A DNA stretch of 64,000 bases from contig JAIXMR010000008.1 in the NCBI GenBank assembly GCA_025677835.1, positions 62,001 to 126,000 on the forward strand, read 5' to 3'. The translations under genes and the position numbers were made by a program. Below, piece after piece: positions 12,396-22,460 of this stretch (its first letter is position 1; each line of letters opens with the position of its first letter). The DNA is from Sporodiniella umbellata. Taxonomy: Eukaryota; Mucoromycota; Mucoromycetes; Mucorales; Rhizopodaceae. Under the pieces are notes generated by a model. The model did not search any database. It saw nothing but the letters and a program-made list of their open reading frames with translations, and was not told the DNA's origin.

Positions 12396-13303
12396 TTACC
12401 AGCCGAAACCTTGAGCCTGTGCCTGTTGTTCTTCCTGGCTTTGCTTGAATGCGGCTAAGCCGACCAAGATACCGGCAATAAAGAAAGTGAGGCTGATGAT
12501 GAACCAAAAGACACCCCATACCCGGCTTGACATACAAGATCCGCACACCTGAGCGAATTTTGAAGCGTCTGACTCATGAAGTTTTCGAAACACCAAATCG
12601 TCTAGGATGTCCCATAAGCAGTAAAGGCATGACATTACGCCCACAAACAGCACAAAGTATTTCAGCCCTGCACCGTGGGCCAGCCACCACAGAAAGATCA
12701 TCACACCAATGAACAGCAATCCAATACCTCGTGTTAACCAGTTCTTAGCCCACCATAAGGTGAACAACAAGCAAACGCCCAGAAAGATAGAGGCAATCTT
12801 GGATGCCATAATGTTAAAGCCGCACATTACTAGAATAGCGCCGATCAATGAGGAACCCAAATAACCTGCAGGCAGTGTACACATAGGAATACCTCCTCTC
12901 TGAAAAACAGATATCAATACCGGCCGCTGTTTTCTTTTACTTTACCATACGCGTGACGCCTCCTTCATCAGGATCTATTTCAATCGATTCTATTTTAGCG
13001 CAAGTCAAACAACCCACAATGGCATGCGAAAATTCGTGCAAACCTACTGTTAACAGCTAAAGACAAATGAGTCACCTGAATCCAAGCTTAAATTAAAGTG
13101 AACTATACTTTAAATGGCGACAGGACAATCTTTGCTATTGGCATATTCCATAAGACCAAGATAGCTGCTGTATACACTCCAATGATAATTAAAGTGATTT
13201 TCTGATCTTGTGTGGGTGTTAAGCTTTCTGCTGCCGTTGCTGCTACTGCTTGTCTAGCGATTAAATAACGTTCATGGCTATTGAACTCTAAGGTAGGAGC
13301 CAT
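12396..13303 (-). CDS. M50B-like membrane zinc metallopeptidase
   Basis: Three exons, 13303-13109, 13056-12946 and 12899-12396, all phase 0 at the joins, encode about 269 residues. The second exon carries the zinc motif 'TVGLHEFSHAIVG' (HExxH at about residues 72-76), followed by 'EIDPDEGGVTRM'. A first membrane segment lies before it ('ITLIIIGVYTAAILVLW'), and five or so hydrophobic segments follow in exon 3. This is the fungal and bacterial peptidase M50B-like family, distant from site-2 proteases, whose substrates are not known. The C-terminus is Gln/Ala-rich. The fold and HExxH are seen directly; peptidase activity is inferred. Confidence 0.88.
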
Positions 13304-13503
13304 TTTCTTGTAAAAAAAAAAAAAAAAGAAAAAAGAAAAGAAAAAGAACGAGTGTTTTTAATATATTTATATTTTGGTAGTTTTTTAGATTTGCTTGGCT
13401 TTTTGGGCTTGCAAAAAAAAAAAAAAAAAAAAAGGGCAGTTTATGATTTACTAAAAATAGCAAGCCAGTAACAAAGTGGACCTGTTTATATATAACAATC
13501 TAT

Positions 13504-15767
13504 TTAAAGCTCATCGTGCTCAATAGGATCGTCATAGACGATGTTTGATTTCTTGAGCTCTTCATCTTCCAACCTTTCTTTTTCGGTTTTTTCTTCAGCC
13601 TTCTTGACGTCGACCTTGGCTTGTTCCACAATGGAGATGCCAATGTTCTTGCGGACGAGGCCTTCGACACGGTTTGTGAATTGGTTGACGTCCTGAAGGG
13701 GAAAGCCGCTACGGATGGAGGTAGTTTCATACAGTAACTGGATCAAGTTGGTCATATCTTCAGGCACATTGTCTTCCATCACCATCTTCAAGAGTTTTTC
13801 AATTACTGGGTGGTTTGGGTTGATCTCAAGTATTTTCTTTTGGGCACGAATGGATTCCAACATCATCTCGACCTGAGGACTACGTGCGTTTTGTCCTTGC
13901 GCGTCCAGAATGCGCTGAGCGTGACCACTCAAGCCATGCTTGGGGACAACCACTGCAATTGGGGACGTGGTCAATCGCTGGCTGATGGTAACCTTGTCAA
14001 TATGGTCAAACAGGGCTTCCTTGAGCCAGTTGGAGAGTGGCTCGTACTTTTCCTCAATCTCCTTCACATCCTTCAGATCCTCTTCAAACGCGAGATCCCC
14101 TTTGGCAATATTCAGAAACTGTTTTCCATTGTAACCCGGAATGTTCTCCACAAAGGTTTCGTCGATAGGATCTGTAAAGTACAAGATTTCGTAGCCTCGG
14201 GCCAGGAGAGATTCGATATAGGGAGATTGTTCGATTTCGGATACACTGGCGCCAGTCATAAAGTAGATATTCTTTTGGTTGGCGCGTGCGCGTGAGATGT
14301 AATCATCTAGACTACTGGTGTGAGCTGTGGTATTGTGAGAGGTCGAGAAACGCAAGAGAGAGATGAGTTTCTTGCGGTAGACGGCATCCTCGATAGCGCC
14401 GTATTTAAGCATCGTGCTGTATTGTGCCAAAAAGGCGCGGTAGGTATCGCCGTCCGATTGAGCCAATTGGGCAAACATGTCGAGTGCCTTCTTGACCAAA
14501 TGGCGGGTGATGACACGCAAGTTGCGGTGTTTCTGTAAAGTTTCACGAGAGACGTTCAAAGGGATATCCTCAGCATCGACCAGACCGCGCAAGAAAGAAA
14601 GCCAGCGAGGGAGCAGCTCGAATTCGTCCGAGATAAACACACGTTTGACAAATAACTTGACAGGTCGCGCTTCTTTGATATTCTCGTAAAACCGGTCAGC
14701 AATGGTGCGGGGAATGTAGAGCAACGAACGGAACTCGATCTCGCCCTCTCCTTTGGCGTGAGTGTAAGCAAGGGGGGCTTCACGATCCAAAGTGAGAGAC
14801 TGGTAAAACTCGGCATGCTCAGCCTCGGTGACTTCCTTGGGGTCGCGCGTCCAAATAGGTTTCTGAATGTTGACCTGATCCCATGCATAGACAGTTTCTG
14901 TTGTCTTTGTGTTCTCCTCGAGCTCTTGAACAATTCCATCTTCCTGCTCCTTTTCGACCTGTTGTTCATGGGCAGACCAGACTTGGATTGGAAATGTGAT
15001 GAATTGAGAGTATTTATGTACGAGCTCCTTGAGCTTCTTTTCATTCAAGAATTCGCCCGCGTCCGATTTCAAGTAAAGGGTGATTTCAGTGCCACGGCCC
15101 AAGGTGTTGCCTCGAGGATCTTGAGCAATCGTGAAATCGTTCACGGCCTCACTCATCCAGACATACTGCGCCTCTTCCTCGTTTGATTTGGAGGCTACCG
15201 TCACCTTGTCCGCCACCAGAAAGACAGAGTAAAAACCAACACCAAACTGTCCAATCTGGTTCAACGCGTCCTTGTCGTTCCCTTGCAACTTTGCCAAAAA
15301 CTCTGAAGTACCTGATTTGGCCAACGTGCCCAAGTTTTCCTTCAGTTGTTTCTTGGTCATACCAATGCCTGTGTCCGTGATCTTTAGAGTTTTTTGTACA
15401 GGATCTGCCTCAATGCGGATATGGAGATCGGCTTTTTCTTTGAGTTGTTCGGCGTGGGTAAGAGACAGGAACCGGATCTTGTCTAAAGCGTCAGAAGCGT
15501 TTGAAATCACTTCTCGTAAAAAGATTTCTTTGCTCTTGTAAACAGAATTGATAATCAGTTGCATCATACGCGATACTTCTGTCTAATTAAAGCTTTAGTT
15601 CAAACGTGTATGTCTCTCTCTCTTTTTTTTATTACTTGAAAAGTGTGTGTCTCATGGTCTCCAGCTGCTTGGATTTGATCAATCAAAGCCTCGTTGCTTA
15701 AGGGTTGTTCTGCTAAAACAAAACAACTGAGCACCAAAGCTAGGAGGATATAAAGATTAATCCTCAT
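13504..15767 (-). CDS. HSP90B1: Endoplasmin (ER-lumen Hsp90, GRP94 type)
   Basis: Two exons, 15767-15636 and 15582-13504, encode about 736 residues. Exon 1 is a signal peptide ('MRINLYILLALVLSCFVLA'). The phase-0 join gives 'FQTEVSRMMQLIINSVY', the standard start of the Hsp90 ATPase domain. The N-domain shows 'EVISNASDALDKIRF', 'DTGIGMTKKQLKENLGTLA' and 'GQFGVGFYSVFLVAD'. An acidic linker and the middle domain ('IPLNVSRETLQ') follow. The protein ends in HDEL, the fungal ER-retrieval signal. Hsp90 of the ER folds secreted and membrane clients using ATP. S. cerevisiae and most Dikarya have only cytosolic Hsp90, so its presence supports an early-diverging fungus. The codon choice is visibly more GC-rich than that of its neighbours, as expected for a highly expressed gene. 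Confidence 0.96.
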
Positions 15768-15875
15768 ATTTAATATTTTGGTGAGAAAAGAAAAAAAAAG
15801 AAAGCTCACGGTTGTCTTTTAAAAAAAAATTTATTATGCGTGGTGAAATTTTATAGGACCGAAATAAATAGTTAA

Positions 15876-16360
15876 TTACTTGGAGGCATTGACGGCAGCA
15901 CGAATATTAGTCAATAATCGATTTTTTTCTTGAAAGAATACATCTACAGATTGTAACGTTTCAGCATTACGCGTTGCCAAATTACGAGTGTTATCCGTTT
16001 GGCCCGAGATGCTGAGTAATCCAGAGACTTTAGCATGTGTTTCCAGCGTAGACAATAAACGAGTCAAATACTCATAATCAGCTTAAAGAACATTAGAAAC
16101 AAACAGAACTCAAAAAAAAAAAAAAAGTAAAAGTCCGTTTATTGTTATTACCTTGAACTGCAGAGGGTTCATAAGGTGTGAAAACTGATTTCTCTCTTTT
16201 TTTTAGGGTGTAAATGTGAACTTGATCTCTTTAATCTTTTTTTTTTTTTTTTTTTTTACATTTTATCAAAAAGTTCCTGTCCCTTTTGTTCAATTTCAGA
16301 AAGTTGTGAAATGAGTGTAATGAATGACTGCCGATATTCTTGCGTTGCTTTTGAAGTCAT
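15876..16360 (-). CDS. Unidentified small helical protein (116 aa)
   Basis: Three phase-consistent exons, 16360-16260, 16195-16152 and 16081-15876, encode 116 residues. It starts 'MTSKATQEYRQSFITLISQL', continues through 'KSVFTPYEPSAVQADYEYL', and ends 'NRLLTNIRAAVNASK'. The composition (Leu, Gln, Glu, Thr, Ala with regular spacing and few Gly/Pro after residue 50) suggests a mostly helical, coiled-coil-prone protein, as in small subunits of kinetochore, tethering or lysosome-positioning complexes. I do not recognise the family. There is no signal peptide or membrane segment. It lies just upstream of the endoplasmin gene on the same strand, only about 110 nt from it. Confidence 0.7.
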
Positions 16361-19300
16361 AGTCAATGTATATAAACAAAAAAAAAAAAAAAAAAAGTGA
16401 TAGGACTGCCTGCTCTTTCTTGCAAAGATTTAGCGGGCTATGAAGCTGGTGATAAGGTTCAATCACCCACAAGTGCTAGCTATTAAAAAAAAAAAGGGGG
16501 GAGGAGGAGGGGGGAAAGTATCAGTAAAGCTATGAACGATCGTATGTTCATAGACCAAATAAAGCACAGATCGAACTCAAAAAAGTAGGTTTCTAATAAA
16601 AGAAGGTTTCATCTTGTTTTTGTTTTTCTTTAAATCTAATGCCGTAAGGCGTTTATAAAGTTTACTTTAAATCACACACTTTCGTAAACAAATAATTCTA
16701 GCTGATTTAAAGAAAAGTCTATTGTAAGCACAGTCCAAAACAGAAGCATACCAACTTTGCAACCAGTGTCTGTCTTCACATTCCCTAAAAAGAATTGATT
16801 GAAAGTAAACTACTTTAGATGCTAAAGGCTTGTAATGTATCCTAAGATTAATAATCAATTCAATATCTATGGAATGTAACTAAAGAAGAATTACGTCAAA
16901 AAAAAAAAAAAAAAAGACTATAGGCAGCCTAATATTGTTTTGGAAAACAGGAGGTATTTAGAGTACGTCTATGATCTTTTCGGCTAAATCAGGGTCTTTT
17001 TGTTACACTTATTAGAAGGCGTTTTTTTTTTTTTTTTTTAGTAGGTTAAATGCATTTCTGTTGATAGGAGCTGATGTATTACCATAACAAGAGTCACACA
17101 GTACCAGAAAGGGGTGATCCAAAACTAGCAAAAATCGCTTGTAGGCTGAATAGTTGTAAACAATAAGGTTGAGTTTATTTCTTGTCCAGGGATTCTTTGT
17201 AGATTGAGTGACCAGACTTGTGTATGGATTGCTGTTTAAGTGTGTCTATCGATCTTTACATGTGTACGTATGTGTACTGAAAATAGAATAAAGTGGGTTG
17301 ATTTGCAAGAAGTAACCTTGTTCGTATGACAAAAGAGAATTGTATACCCTATTTGAAAGCGTAGTACAATGAGTTTGTATAAGCTTTTTCTTTTTGGCTG
17401 TTTTAGTCATGCGCCATTCTTATTTCTTTGATAGCATCAAAACTCTTTTGGAATAAAACGTTACCCAAACCTTGAAAAGGTTTCAGCCGTCAAGTGACGA
17501 GTACGAAGCGTACTATTTAAACGATGCTAGGAATCCCGTTTAACTTATTAATCAGGTTTTGGCTGCATCCAGAACATGGATCTCAAAGAGATCCGTATTT
17601 CTCAGCCTTTAAGTATCAAAAGAAAATAACAAACAATGAAACAAAAGGGCACCCAAAATTCAATTAGTATTCTTTTACTATCTTTGTTTGAAAGAAGCTC
17701 ACGGACCTTTGTTGTTTACTGTATAACACTGGATTACCAATAGCATTTTACTTTTATAGCGAAACAAATGTGATAAAAGACGAGGCTTTAAAAGAGGAGG
17801 GGGGGGGTAATAGCTCATGTTTTGCTACTGCTGAACAAACATTTAATGGTCTTTTGTTGTTGCAGTCATCTAATCAAATCGTTATGAAGCTATTGAAATA
17901 TGCACTCACCCTTCAGTCTAAAAAAACAAAAAGGGTTTAGGGGAAACAGTATTAGCCTTTTGTATATATATATATAGTTACCAAGACCGTACTGCCTTTC
18001 ATTCTCTGAGATTTTCTTGCTATAGTATCATCTCATTTTAACAATACTCACCTAACATCAGCTGTACTTCTTTTAAGACGGCTGAAAGCAAAGGAATACA
18101 TACATCAAGCAGAATAAAAAAACATGCAATTCATCAAAATGCATTCACTTTGACTCGATTAAGGTAAGCTTTATGACAAAAAAAAAAAGGGGGGGAGAAG
18201 GGGAATGAGGGCTTTTTAGTCTCTTGTGTTTTTTTTTTTTTTGGTTATTGACTCTTAAAAAGAGAATTGAAAGCAAAACCTTGATGATGAACCCAATACT
18301 TAAAAAGCTGTTGTTCTATCTCTTACTCTATCGTGCGAACAGATAGCCAATCAAGCAGAGTCTATTTTTATGAAGGGGGGGGGGTTTGTTAGAAGGTTTG
18401 TGTGGGTTGTTGGCCCTTCTCAAAATACAGCAATAAACAAGTCCTGTACTCTTTGTTGAACTGAAAAAGAGACATATGTTTTGCACTAGTTTTTTATTGG
18501 CTATCACAAAATAACGTTAGCTTTTTTTTTTTTTTTGGTGTACTTGTATTATCTAGAATGAGTATTGCGTGCTAATCCAGAGTGGTATGTTTCTTTTAAA
18601 ACAAAGTAGTTTCTGTCCACTCCCAGTTCTAGAAACTATCTACTGATTTGATAGAAAGAGTACTAGAAAACAGATTTAGTCTTGTTTTACGCAAAAAGAA
18701 AAATTGTTGGTAAAATAAATAGCCAGTCTTGCCCTTTTCAAAGTAGTTATTTCCTTTTAACCTACAGAGCATTGACTGGGTAAAGACTTGAACTTTTCTC
18801 CTGTCTCCCCGCTCCTCTTGATTTTACAGCGAGGTTGGGTAGTCTTTATTATCCAAATCTGCAAAATACAAAAACAAAGGTGAAATCAGACAAACCTTCT
18901 GACCAAAGCGTATCATTTTGCTTGATTGGGCCCTAACACTAGTTCTTTACGAATGAAACTCAAATCCTATTTTTTGGCTAATCTTTTTTTAGTATTGATT
19001 TATTGAGACAGTGTTAAAAAAGGGGGGCCCTTGAAAGAGACACACACCAAAAGAGTGCGTTGATTCCTGTAAACAATAACAGGAACAAAAACTCAATTCG
19101 ATAGAGTCTGTTAGAAGTTTCCTTTCACCTTAATTTGTGAAGCTGTTTTGAGAATAAAAAAAAAAAAAAAATAGCAGCCCAGAAGAGTCTGGTGATTAGA
19201 AAAGTGCTACCCTTCCTTTTATAGACTCAGCTCAAAACACATTTGCATTGGAAGCCTATTTTTATTTTCTATTAAAGAATCCTTCATCCAAACAACAACA

Positions 19301-19663
19301 ACCTCTTTGTTTAAAGAACTATGGCTTGTTCTCAATGACCTACCAAAAAAGAAGGGATTGAAAAACTTGAAACCCCTAGAAAAAAAAAAAAAAAAAAACA
19401 AGCTTTTTCTCATATAATGCAAGTTAAGTTTGTTTTGGATATGCACTTCATTTTAGCGGCAAAAATAAATAATCATCATCATCATTATCATTATTATCAA
19501 AAAGAAAAAAAGAGGGTAGAAACAGAATAGACAAAGGACAGAAACAAGGACGGTGCAAAGAAAATCAGAGTCAGTTTTCCAAGTCACTTTCAAAAAGTTT
19601 TTATTTTGCATAGACGCTTCATTTTTTATTTTATTTTATTTTTTTTTCGTTTGTTGATCTACC
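16361..19663. other. Gene-free region with G-runs and structured DNA
   Basis: About 3.3 kb with no spliceable protein frame. It has several A-run/G-run junctions (16482-16514, 17794-17807, 18180-18203, 18375-18384, 19018-19027) and three perfect hairpins at 17500-17594, described separately. The right end is the leader of the Sfm1-like gene, with T-rich tracts. Confidence 0.5.
17495..17600. other. Cluster of three perfect hairpins, possible structured RNA
   Basis: Within 100 bp there are three exact inverted repeats. AGTACG/CGTACT at 17500-17505 and 17509-17514 has a 3-nt loop. TTAAACG/CGTTTAA at 17517-17523 and 17537-17543 has a 13-nt loop. GGATCTC/GAGATCC at 17578-17584 and 17588-17594 has a 3-nt loop. 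The local GC content is higher than that of the flanks. It does not match U1, U2, U4, U5, U6, SRP or tRNA consensus sequences that I can recall. It could be a non-coding RNA gene or a mobile-element remnant; the strand is unknown. Confidence 0.35.
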
Positions 19664-20411
19664 ATGTCAGAGCGTCGTTCATATATTGTAGAGCATATGG
19701 AAGATGCCATGCACGAATGGTGTGCGTTAGAATATAAGCACATGATTTCCAAGATCGGACCGGATCACTTGTATTTTACTTCCTTGACGGCTCGCTGTCT
19801 GAATGAAGGCATGCCGGATGAAGTAAAGGCGGCTCATTGTCTGCAGGTGGACGTGTTGAATTTGCCAGGCGTTAACAAGGAAGAGATTTGCTTGTTAGAC
19901 CCAGCAGCCCCTTCAGAATTGAAGCCAGAGGACGGAGAAAAGTTCAAATATTTCCTTTTTGGAGGTATCTTAGGAGACCATCCACCTCGTGGTAAGAAGG
20001 CATAAAGTGATGATACGACTGAAGCTGACGTGTATGAACATAGACCGTACAGGGGAGTTGCGCAAGTTGGGTTTTGAAGGTAGACGCCTGGGCCCTCTGC
20101 AAATGACGACAGATACAGCTGTGAATGTGACCCGGATTATAGTAGAAGACAAAGGTAAGAAGCGTGTGGCGTGTTTACAAGAGACTAACGTTATCTATCG
20201 ACAAGTCCCTTTTGAAGATATCTCTTTTATCGACTATCCAGAAATCTTCTTTTCTCGTACAGAGTCAGTGACGATGCCTTTCAGATACATTGCAGAAACA
20301 AAGACGGTGACAACAAAGGAAGGAGAGCAAAAGGCTATTAAGAAGCCATTGATGCCTCCTGGCATGTTAGAATTGCTCAAAAAGGATAACGAAATGACCC
20401 TCGACTTTTAG
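19664..20411 (+). CDS. SFM1: SPOUT-family protein arginine methyltransferase (Sfm1 homologue)
   Basis: Two exons, 19664-19991 and 20044-20411, encode 231 residues. The apparent frame break around 19992 is an intron: splicing gives 'GGILGDHPPRDRTGELRKLG', the invariant Sfm1 block. 'QMTTDTAVNVTRIIVED' and 'FIDYPEIFF' follow. The N-terminus 'YIVEHMEDAMHEWCALEY' also matches. Yeast Sfm1 uses a trefoil-knot SPOUT fold to methylate Arg146 of ribosomal protein Rps3, and is unusual among protein methyltransferases. Its length (yeast 213) and all core motifs agree. The C-terminus ends shortly after 'MPPGMLELLKKD', also family-typical. Confidence 0.95.
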
Positions 20412-20419
20412 TCCAACTT

Positions 20420-20454
<35 letters not shown>

Positions 20455-20933
20455 TACACCTTTTGGAATAGCGTCTACAAGAATAAAAAGAGAAAACGCC
20501 AATGCGTTTCTATAGAAAGTAAACCAAGCCTGTTTTTTTTTTTTTTTTTTTTTTTCTCTCTAAACCGTCTATGAGCAAGGCCTGCTTCTATCCAGCCCTT
20601 CTGAGTTGAGTGTGGGTGAGAGTTTAGAAATGTAGAAAGCACTTTTGTGTCTAAACCAATCACTATAAATCACATAATTTTTTCTTTCTTTTTCACACAT
20701 TTTTTAAAAATTGCCGCTTTTAGAACAACGTCATTTAATTTCGTGATAAACCAATGGAAAGCACGAGAATTATTGAAAAAAACATATAAAATCCTCCCAC
20801 TTTTTTTTTTTTTTTTCTTCTTCTCACTTTTCACCTCCCCTTTCGTTTTTTTTTTCCTTTTTCTTTTTTTTTTTGCTACTTGTTATGTCACTTTAAACCA
20901 TTTTCTATCTATCAAACCTACCTGCTTTCCTAT

Positions 20934-20974
<41 letters not shown>

Positions 20975-21184
20975 CACACACACACACACACACTAGAAAA
21001 ACACACTAGAAAAACAACTTTCTATGCAAATATCATTTCCGTCCTCTTTTGTAAACATGCACCCATTGTATTTCTCTATTTAATTATTCTCCCACATACA
21101 CGACTTATCTAAAACAAGTACATACACACACATCTCGAATTATTATACCTTTTTTATTATTATTATTATTATTATTATTGTGAA
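20412..21184. other. Intergenic with microsatellites
   Basis: Holds a (CA)15 tract at 20421-20450, a T-run near 20532-20555, a 32-nt A-run at 20941-20972 followed by CA repeats, and an ATT repeat at about 21159-21180 just upstream of the kinase start. No gene is seen. Confidence 0.6.
20421..20450. repeat. (CA)n microsatellite
   Basis: Fifteen perfect CA units immediately after the Sfm1-like stop codon. Confidence 0.9.
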
Positions 21185-22348
21185 ATGAAAAGCACAAGTT
21201 CATGCTCAACCAAAGACGAGGCTTACTGGTCTCAGCTGGCGTTATCCTTTGAGGATAAAGTGATTGACGAAGAATATCAACTACTGGAACTACTTGGGCA
21301 TGGAGCGTATGGTTGCCTTTTCTTGGGCCAGTCTGTGAAAGACCACGGTTATGTGGCGGTGAAGATTCTATCGAAATCAAGCGATTTGCAACAGCTTCAA
21401 CTCCAGCAACTGGAGATGGATATTCAATCACAGCTCAAACATGCCCATCTGCTTGGACTGCACCGAGCCACGCAAGACAACGACTACCTGTACATGATTA
21501 TGGAACTCTGCGATCAAGGCGATCTGTTTGACTTTGTGATCAAAGACCAAGAGGTCAATCAGGAGAGGGACGAAGAGGTGATCAAGAGCTGGTTTTGTCA
21601 GATCCTGGACGCTGTGGATTATATGCATCAACAGGGCGTCTATCACCGTGACTTGAAACTGGAAAACATCTTGCTGCAACAACCGGATGAAGAAGACGCG
21701 ATGGTGTGTAAAGTGGCCGATTTTGGGCTGGCCACACGCGAGCGTTATTCGATGGAGTTTGGCTGTGGTTCGACTTCTTACCTGGCACCAGAACATTTTG
21801 ATGAGGATGGCTCGGCTGGTGATCTGGTCCCTTACGACGCTGCTGCTTCTGACGTATGGTCTCTGGGCGTGCTCTTGCTCGCCTTTATGTTTGGCCGTAC
21901 GCCATGGCAAGAAGCCTCCCAAGCTGAACCCGCTTACCATGAGTTCAGTCGAAACCCGGCCATGCTCAAAGAACGCCTCTTTCCTCTCCTCTCCTCCGCC
22001 ACCCTGCGTTGGCTACAACTCGCCTTGGCCCCCAACAGCGCTGAACGCCCGTCTGTCCGTACCCTCAAAGAACACTTTCTGACTATCCATTCCCTCTACA
22101 GCCCGGCCGAACAGGTCGATCGCGTTCTGATTCCTACACCTGCCAAACAAGCCAACGCCAACTCTTACGATTCTGCTTACTTTAGTGGTGGTGCCATGTC
22201 CTGGGCTGACATGGTCCAGGAAGAAGAAGCAATGGCCGCAGCGCATCCTCAACACGAATTCGATTGCTGCGATTCTCAGATTACGCCTATGTTTGATACC
22301 GAAGACACCGATCTCTTCACTCACTCGGGCGAATCTTGGTGGCTCTAA
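21185..22348 (+). CDS. Serine/threonine protein kinase, Ran1/Ksp1-like
   Basis: Single exon, 387 residues, clearly GC-richer than its surroundings. All kinase subdomains are present. The Gly-rich loop is 'LLGHGAYGCLFLG', VAVKI holds the ATP-binding Lys, and the catalytic loop is 'YHRDLKLENILL'. It also has 'VADFGLAT', 'GCGSTSYLAPEHF' and 'SDVWSLGVLLLAFMFGRTPW'. The layout and the C-terminal 'SWADMVQEEE' motif resemble the fungal Ran1/Pat1, Sks1 and Ksp1 group, which links nutrient status to development. That assignment is by resemblance only. The C-terminal ~90 residues are acidic and low-complexity. The start ATG follows an ATT-repeat leader. Confidence 0.9.
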   Translation: MKSTSSCSTKDEAYWSQLALSFEDKVIDEEYQLLELLGHGAYGCLFLGQSVKDHGYVAVKILSKSSDLQQLQLQQLEMDIQSQLKHAHLLGLHRATQDNDYLYMIMELCDQGDLFDFVIKDQEVNQERDEEVIKSWFCQILDAVDYMHQQGVYHRDLKLENILLQQPDEEDAMVCKVADFGLATRERYSMEFGCGSTSYLAPEHFDEDGSAGDLVPYDAAASDVWSLGVLLLAFMFGRTPWQEASQAEPAYHEFSRNPAMLKERLFPLLSSATLRWLQLALAPNSAERPSVRTLKEHFLTIHSLYSPAEQVDRVLIPTPAKQANANSYDSAYFSGGAMSWADMVQEEEAMAAAHPQHEFDCCDSQITPMFDTEDTDLFTHSGESWWL

Positions 22349-22412
22349 TCTAGTGAGTTTATTTGGAGTGGTCAATAAAACGGTTGACGTCAACATGAAA
22401 TCATTCTTTCTC

Positions 22413-22422
<10 letters not shown>

Positions 22423-22459
<37 letters not shown>
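22423..22459. repeat. (ATT)n microsatellite between convergent genes
   Basis: About twelve ATT units in the 112-bp gap between the kinase stop and the phospholipase D stop, so probably within both 3' UTRs. Confidence 0.85.
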
Positions 22460-22460
22460 G

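Noticed and set aside
14320..15044. Several plus- and minus-strand frames of 70-160 codons
   Set aside because: They are shadow frames of the GC-richer endoplasmin coding sequence.
19992..20043. Apparent frameshift in the Sfm1-like gene
   Set aside because: It is a 52-nt GT-AG intron; splicing restores the conserved block exactly.
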